This document shows positions 57,565-64,000 of a DNA stretch of 64,000 nt, one piece after another. Below the pieces are notes generated by a model. It worked only from the letters and a program-made list of their open reading frames with translations, did no database searches and was not told the DNA's origin. Both the position numbers and the translations under genes were made by a program. The stretch lies in contig NC_089726.1 in assembly GCF_035083965.1 (NCBI RefSeq), positions 6,887,501 through 6,951,500 of the forward strand, given 5' to 3'. Position 1 is the stretch's first letter, and every line of letters starts with the position of its first letter. The stretch is from Branchiostoma lanceolatum (lineage: Eukaryota > Chordata > Leptocardii > Amphioxiformes > Branchiostomatidae).

Positions 57565-58993
57565 GAGAAATGAAAGGACACACACACATCTATATAATGG
57601 GCTGGGGACAAGATTTCTGTATTGACATCTGCACCAATACTACCAGTCTTGCACCTTTCATGTACAAATTTACTTTATTTTATCAATGCAGAATGGATCG
57701 GCTTATTCTTCAACCTTGCCCTCTCCTAATTCTGCCGTAGAATAGAATTCAAGTGAGAGTCCAAGTTTCAAGCGCACCACAGCCAACTTAAGCACTACAA
57801 GGCAGTGACTATATATGATACAGAATGATACAGGTTAAAAAAATTCTCTTAAATAGTGAGTGCATAGTTTTATAAGACCCCCATACTATGCTCAAAGAGG
57901 TTTTTCAAATAATAAAGACAGACTAGCATTGTACAAGAAGTGCAGCTGTTCTAGGACCAATGTCTCTGTAAAGCTAATCTACATGCAATGTTGTGTAAGA
58001 GAGGATTCATAGGCAAGGGCTTAGCAGCTGTGATCATAGCGCTTGTGGTACATCATGCATTGCAGGATCAAATACAGTTGTGGTTTTGTACAGCTGAGTA
58101 TTTTTATTAAATGGTAAAATCTGTGTCAAAGACTATATAACACTACTCGTATATCAACCAAACCACCATGTTTAATAAGAGAAAAATATGTGTGCTAACT
58201 TAAGGTTTCAGGCTAATAGATAATGCTGCAACTTGGCCACAGATACATACATAACTTAGCATGCAGTGGAAAAGGAACTTTGTTGTTGGACAACTTTTCT
58301 CCCTTTGACCTAGGATAATTCCTGGGTCACCTGCTTTACCTGCTTCAGTAGCATTTAACAATTGACATGCTTCTAGCTTTTTCTTCTTAATTCTCAGAAG
58401 GTAACAAGACCTGGAGGCCACTTCAAGGTTACGGGTTACATGAATAAGAACCCTCTTCTCCCTAAGTTAGAAACGTCACCTATGGTACAAGAACGACTCA
58501 CTGAGCTTCACTCTACCAACCTGTAAATCATTTACCAAAAATGCTGTTTCACCAGCAGACTTTGTCCCTGCTATACATGTGCTGTTATTTTACAAACAAA
58601 CTGAGCATCACTGTCCACTGGGCCTGTTCCATTTGTCCAAAAAGTGGGGAGGGGGTGCTGCTGACAATCACGAATTTAAAGGGGTCAACTCATCCTGTAA
58701 CAGGGGGCAAAGTCCAGTGTCCTATTCTGGTCAGTGGGTGACTTGGGTGGGTTACAATGTAGTACATGGGGGCAGTGAAATTGAAGGGGGAATGGGTACA
58801 AACATTTCCTGACAGCCCCCATGGACTATTCAAATGGAATACGCACAATTGCATAACATTATCAAGATGCTGGCACATGTGAGCAAACATGCCCCTTACT
58901 CCCATGTGCTGATAGTTGTGCAGCTCTAGCGAAGCAAGCACATACAATCACCACAGACTCTAACCATCCCTGTTCCTGACTTTAAGAGGCACA
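57565..58993. other. Spacer before the HSD11B1-like gene
   Basis: No supported exon. The last 100 bases before 58994 are the likely promoter and 5' UTR of the dehydrogenase gene, without a recognisable TATA box. Confidence 0.4.
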
Positions 58994-61900
58994 ATGGGAA
59001 GAACAGTGTGGTTGCTGGGATCCCTGCTCGCTGTAGGAATTGCGTACATCTTATACGAACCCAGCTTTGACCCTGGTATGTATTGTGGCAAACATACATG
59101 ATCATTCTTTTACATATGAGGATATATACATATATGTATATTTTATATATTCATATATTGTATTAGCAACTTTTAAATGAATCTATACATAACAACTCAT
59201 CACATTATATTGTGTAAAAGAAAGAAGAAGGGTTTCATAATATTACTAAGTCTTATTTGTGATATTTTGAATCCCCCTGGTTCTTCTGCTGTGAAACAAA
59301 GCAAAACTTTTCAATGGACAATACAAGCCTTCATGCCAATCAGTGGGGTTCCAGGGCATTGCCCCATACAAAACTACTGTAGTTTGGTCACAACTCCAGG
59401 GCACAAAAAAAGGGTCATACTAGCTACAATCTAGGTTAAGAACATGTGCCAACTTAAAGGCAAACACTTCTCTTAGTTACGTGCAGGAATGTGTTTATTG
59501 GCAGATGTTTACTTTTCTATGTTTAGGAATACATTATATGTCTGGTATGGGCAGTGATGAGGGACCATGTGACTAAGACTATCGACTGTGACCACATCTT
59601 GTTTGAAATTTTTTGGCTACCAGCCACAATCTAAGTTTATTCGTTCAGACCCTTGTAGTGCCTAGTGGAACATACATGTAGGACAGAGTGTTTCCTTGCT
59701 GTTTCAGTACCAGGGTATATTTTCACAGGGAGGGGTTGCTAGCCCTTCCACTTGAGCATGATCGAGACACCTCCTCAAACACGGGACCCCCATTTTACGT
59801 CCCTTCCAAAAGATGAGTCGAACCCAACCAAGATGCCCTGACCAAGGATTAAACTGGTGTCTCCAGTGCAGTTACCAACTATAATTGGAACCAGGAGCTT
59901 GACATTGAGGCTGCTACCAGTGGAGATAGAGATCCCTAGCCAATTAACAAAAAACATATACATGTAGTTATTAGTTGACCAACAGCTTTTTTTGGAAATT
60001 TCCTAAAAGAGGCCTTACGGGGTGCAAGAGTGGTGATCACAGGCTGCAGTTCCGGGATTGGGGAGCAGATGGCGTACGAGTATGCTCAGTTGGGGGCAAA
60101 GGTCATCATCACAGCCAGGAGAGAGAAGAGACTACAGGAGGTAAGGAACGTGATGATGGCAGGTGATGATGGCAGGACTGTGTGTCTGTGTGTTTAAAAG
60201 AAATTGTCTAAAACAAACAAAAAAATGAAAATCTCTTTTTCAAAACTGATCAGACATGCTGTGACCTACCACAATTTATACCAAAACTAGCTTGGTGTGC
60301 GTTGCCTTGTATATACATGTAATCCTATTCTAGACTGATGGACCATTCATGCATGCATGTTGTGTACTATGTATGTATGTATGTATGTGTGCATGGAGAG
60401 AGAGACAGAGAACCCAACTGTCAATTATCATGATAGTGTTATCAAAGAGTAAAGCTGGTCTCGTAGCTCATGGACGAGTCCACCGACGCTGAACTGATCG
60501 TCCGGCAGGATGCAAAGGAGCCGATTATGAGTGTTATCAAAAGTGTTTGAAATTTGGATCAAAGAGGAATCAGAGACTATCTCCATAGAAAAACATACTT
60601 TTTCTAAGCAATCTCACAATAACCTTTGACTTTTCCTGTTACAGGTGGTGGCTAAGATGAGTGACCTCGGTGCCCAGCAGGCTCTCTATGTAGCAGGGGA
60701 CATGGGGAAGGCTGAGGACTGTGAGAGAACCATCCAGACTGCAAAGGACAAATTTGGTAGCACAAAAGCCTTTCTTACATAAACCATTAACTTCTTTTAC
60801 CTTTCTGTTCCGAATCTGTTGATTATCTTGATAATGTACTTGACCGTCTTCTTCCTCTTGCCATATATGTGTCATTTGCTCTTTTCGTGTCTCAGTATAA
60901 GGTTAGGGCATAAAGCATAACACACGTAAATAAAGCTTGCAATTTGTTATTTGTTCCTTTAGTTTGTTCCCCACGGTGACCACGAAATACTCTTTTCAGA
61001 ACTATAGACCAAGGAAATACCCATTACATAAGGTAATGATAATAAACTTTATGTTGCACAGCATCGACTGTATGTTACCTTGAAGTTGATGCTCATAGAA
61101 AATTGTTTTATTTTCTGAAGGTGGACTCGATATTCTGGTGATCAACCACCTGGCATCAACAATCGACAACAAGTTCTTCCAATTTCTGTGGGACGGGGAC
61201 ATGGACTATGCTGAGAAGCACATCCAGGCCAACTATGTCAGCTACATCCGGCTGGCTTCCCTGGCCTTACCTATGTTACACAAGAACAGTGGCAGCATTG
61301 TTGTGGTGGGGTCGGGTGCAGGTAATTTGGGTTTTACCTTTAGTTTAGTTACTAGACTCTTTAGTGTAGAACCTTTACTGAACGCTCTGATGCCCCTACG
61401 ACTGACTAAGCTATGGGAGAGAGTGAGTAAGTGAGTACTAGACTCCGTGGGTTACTGGAAAAATAGTAGAAGTTAGCCAGTTATAGAGATAACTAAACTT
61501 CAGCAGACAAATCTGTATTCCAATCATTATGACTGGCTAAGGCCTGTAATAAAACATTTCCCAAATATGGGGCAATTCTACAATTTTTTCAGTCGGCAAT
61601 GAGTCTTTTTTATTTGCAGCCTTGCACTGGAAATGGACAGTATAATATACATATCAGTAACAACTGAAAATTTCTACCTCTTCTGACTCTTCCCCTTTTT
61701 TCCAGGCAGATTCGGTGTTCCTATGAACACTATATACTCAGGCACCAAGTTTGGTCTGCGTGGATTCTTTAGCACCTTACGGCAAGAGCTTCACATCCAG
61801 GAATCTAATGTCTCTGTCACTTACATTGTGCTGGGGTCCATCGGCACTGAACTTGGCAAGAAAGCAATCAAGGTACTTGACAGATCTGTTTTACTCTAAG

Positions 61901-62699
61901 TGTGTTGATTGTGATCATGATAGGGCAAACTTTATACCATATCTCTTTCAGATGAGTAGTAGGCTCAAGTAACTAACAATAGGAATCTGCTTTGTAGCAA
62001 AATTTGCATCAGATTTCACAGATTTGATGTTACTTTAATATATTCTAGAGCATCATCATGTTGGACTGTCCAAATATGGATTTCCACCCTTTGAGATGAA
62101 TATTACATTATCTTTGAATTCTTATCAATGCAAAAAAAAAAAAATGTTGAATCCCTAAGGGCTATATTTCATGCACAGAGGAGTTTTTACTTACACGAAA
62201 GGTTTTATGCAAGCTACATTTGTAGGTGAGGTAGTGAACAAAAATGGAATAGATCTGTTTATTTTGGAGCCATAGACAGATGAAATTGAATAAGATTCTG
62301 TGCATTTGGCTTGGTGTTCATTATGATTGTAAATTAAAGACCATTCTCATCCCATACGATTAGCCATAAGTTATAGAGCTGTAGTTATGATATCAGCAGA
62401 TACAATACTTTGTACCTTGTACAGTTGTTGTGCAATAAAGTAAATTATATATAATCCCTGTGGTTTACCCCCAGGACAGAGGACTGGACACCACACAACT
62501 GATGGCCCCTGTCGCAGAGGCCGCACAAACCATCATCCGGGGAGGGGCTACCCGACAGAGGGAGGTGTACTACCCCTGGGGACAGATATGGACTGTGTCC
62601 AAACTCTGGGACTTCTTTCCACAACTCGCAGACTACTTTTTAGAAAAAAGTGTAATTGGAGTCTCAACAAAATTTGACAGGTCTCCATTATTAGACTAG
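58994..62699 (+). CDS. HSD11B1L: Hydroxysteroid 11-beta-dehydrogenase 1-like protein (short-chain dehydrogenase)
   Basis: A membrane-anchored NADP(H)-dependent short-chain dehydrogenase of the HSD11B1 group; in vertebrates HSD11B1 interconverts cortisone and cortisol in the ER lumen. The substrate here is unknown. Exons: 58994-59075, 60010-60140, 60645-60756, 61121-61321, 61706-61872, 62475-62699 (stop TAG), all in phase, 305 aa (human HSD11B1 is 292). Residues 5-21 are one N-terminal signal anchor (VWLLGSLLAVGIAYILY). Cofactor motif TGCSSGIG at 38-45, with TARREKR further on, where the Arg residues favour NADP(H). Catalytic Ser173 (VVVGSGAG) and Tyr186-Lys190 (YSGTK) have exactly the 13-residue Ser-Tyr spacing of human HSD11B1. 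The C-terminal REVYYPWGQIW matches the family's EEVYYD..LW segment. All active-site residues are present, so it should be active. Confidence 0.92.
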
Positions 62700-63397
62700 T
62701 TAAGATCTGGCAATATCTTAAGCATGCATCTGACAGGTAAGATTGGGACTTGTCAGATGTTCCTTGTTAGAATGGAATGGCCAACACTTGGGGGTGGTAT
62801 ACGTCGTACAATGGCAAACTGAATGCATTTTTTGAATAATCATGCATGTTTTTGGAAAATTTCAGCTACTGTATTTTGTTAATGGAAGTTCTGTCTTCGA
62901 AAATTGGATCCTACTGCTTGAGATTCTAACTGCGTGAAAATTGAATGAAGACCAATGATGAATGACATGACATGCCAAATTTATGTGAATCTTTAATTAT
63001 GTAATAATTTAACATTGATACAGATATTCAACATCAAACTTTAAAGATAATTTCATTCCTTCAAAGTTAGCAGTGCCTAATCAAAATTTGAATTGGCTAC
63101 CAAGTGAGTAATATATAAAAAAATTAAGCAGAAGTTACTGCAATTCTTGATATGTAAATGGTGACTTAATTTTAGCTACTTTAATGATCACTCTTCAAAC
63201 ACTAAACTTTCATGATCAAAAAAATTTGATGACAATGTTTGATGACGATGTTTGTTCCCACCATTAAGATTAAATGACGTGAACTACTCCCTTTCCCCCA
63301 ACCACTCAAATTACCAACCGCAATTATACTAAATTGATCTACAGTATGTAAATGTGACTCTCATTCTTACTTTCTCTATGACTGTTCTTGTTGATGA
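62700..63397. other. Tail-to-tail spacer between HSD11B1-like and PUS7
   Basis: AT-rich, about 700 bases. It must hold both 3' UTRs, but I could not pick a clear AATAAA on either strand. Confidence 0.4.
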
Positions 63398-63882
63398 CTA
63401 CTGTGTGTTAAGCATGGCCTGGTGTCCACTGGACGTGTCTGTCTTTAGGATCTCCCGTAGCGCCATGGTGGCGTAGGTGGAGGGTGGCAGGGTGAACTCC
63501 ACCTTCAGGGCCTTCATCTTTCCATCTTGGGATCACAACAAGCAACAAATTATGTAGAACTCAGTCTTAAAAAACAGGGACAGGGGCGTTATAAACTTCC
63601 TGGTACGTTTGACCAATAGTTGACGTCACATATCCATAAAGGCACGTGTCAATAAGGTCACACGTCTGTAATTCTCGCGAGTTTACGTTCGTTACGTTAC
63701 GTTCTGTCTGATGAAAGATATACAAAATGCAAATGTCAAGCTATAGTCACTGTGATTACACACAACAGTTACTGTAGTGTCTGTCCTTACCTGATGCAGC
63801 CACAGGGGCTTCTTTTCCATCCAGGATGTCCTTGTCTGTCAGCATCAGAGGAATCTTCACATCATCATAATGCATGACAGAC
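63398..63882 (-). CDS. PUS7: Pseudouridine synthase 7, last two exons (partial)
   Basis: PUS7 (TruD family) converts uridine to pseudouridine in tRNA, snRNA and mRNA. Two in-phase exons are visible: 63882-63791 ([20 protein letters not shown], then [10 protein letters not shown]) and 63525-63398 ([27 protein letters not shown], ending MLNTQ, stop TAG). The string [13 protein letters not shown](L/I)RE near the end is the hallmark of the PUS7 C-terminus. The catalytic region lies beyond the right edge, so the gene is cut by the window and not truncated in itself. Confidence 0.9.
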
Positions 63883-64000
63883 CTAGAATGAGAAATGGAC
63901 CAAAGTAAAATCGATTAGATGATGACTATATGACCCTCTGTAATCAAGGGGTTGCATCTGTCTCAATTTCTGTAGCCCTTGGGCCACACATGTGTGCAAG

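Overview
The window is nuclear DNA of an animal. Genes are split into many short exons with GT-AG introns, one gene uses an in-frame TGA as selenocysteine, and introns and spacers are full of MITEs, tRNA-derived SINEs and minisatellites. The protein set (TGR-type selenoprotein, animal NF-YB, UBL4A, ASB, HSD11B1-like, PUS7) and the repeat style fit an invertebrate deuterostome, most likely an amphioxus (Branchiostoma). The species is an inference. All exon models below were built by hand, joining exons by reading frame and splice phase.

Layout, left to right. (1) 27-101, minus: first coding exon of a gene leaving the window, probably a mitochondrial protein, with a CRE-like site upstream. (2) 1779-6990, minus: NF-YB, the histone-fold subunit of the CCAAT-binding factor, with two interchangeable alpha-1 exons. 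(3) 9206-12101, plus: UBL4A (Get5), divergent from NF-YB across a shared CCAAT-containing spacer. (4) 14812-27255, plus: thioredoxin-glutathione reductase (598 aa, 16 coding exons, C-terminal Gly-Cys-Sec-Gly) with a SECIS hairpin at about 28039-28086. (5) 30585-39651, minus: an SLC37-type sugar-phosphate exchanger of the major facilitator superfamily (421 aa, 13 coding exons), with part of its penultimate exon present in two extra tandem copies. (6) 39.9-46.9 kb: gene-poor, with LINE reverse-transcriptase remains and one unassigned minus-strand exon candidate. (7) 46993-53847, plus: ankyrin-repeat/SOCS-box protein (241 aa). (8) 53.9-58.9 kb: spacer with a Harbinger-like element. (9) 58994-62699, plus: HSD11B1-like short-chain dehydrogenase (305 aa). 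(10) 63398-63882, minus: the last two exons of PUS7, continuing past the right edge.

The genes do not form one pathway. TGR supplies reducing power to the thioredoxin and glutathione systems, UBL4A works in tail-anchored protein targeting, NF-YB in transcription, and PUS7 in RNA modification. NFYB and TXNRD1 also lie close together on human 12q23, so their neighbourhood here may be ancient.

The most interesting signals are tandem duplications that copy exons or splice donors: the duplicated NF-YB alpha-1 exon (both copies open, in phase and spliceable), the triplicated SLC37 exon segment (differences almost all synonymous), and two separate arrays in the ASB gene that repeat its splice donors. 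Several non-autonomous DNA transposons can be bounded to the base by their terminal repeats and target-site duplications.
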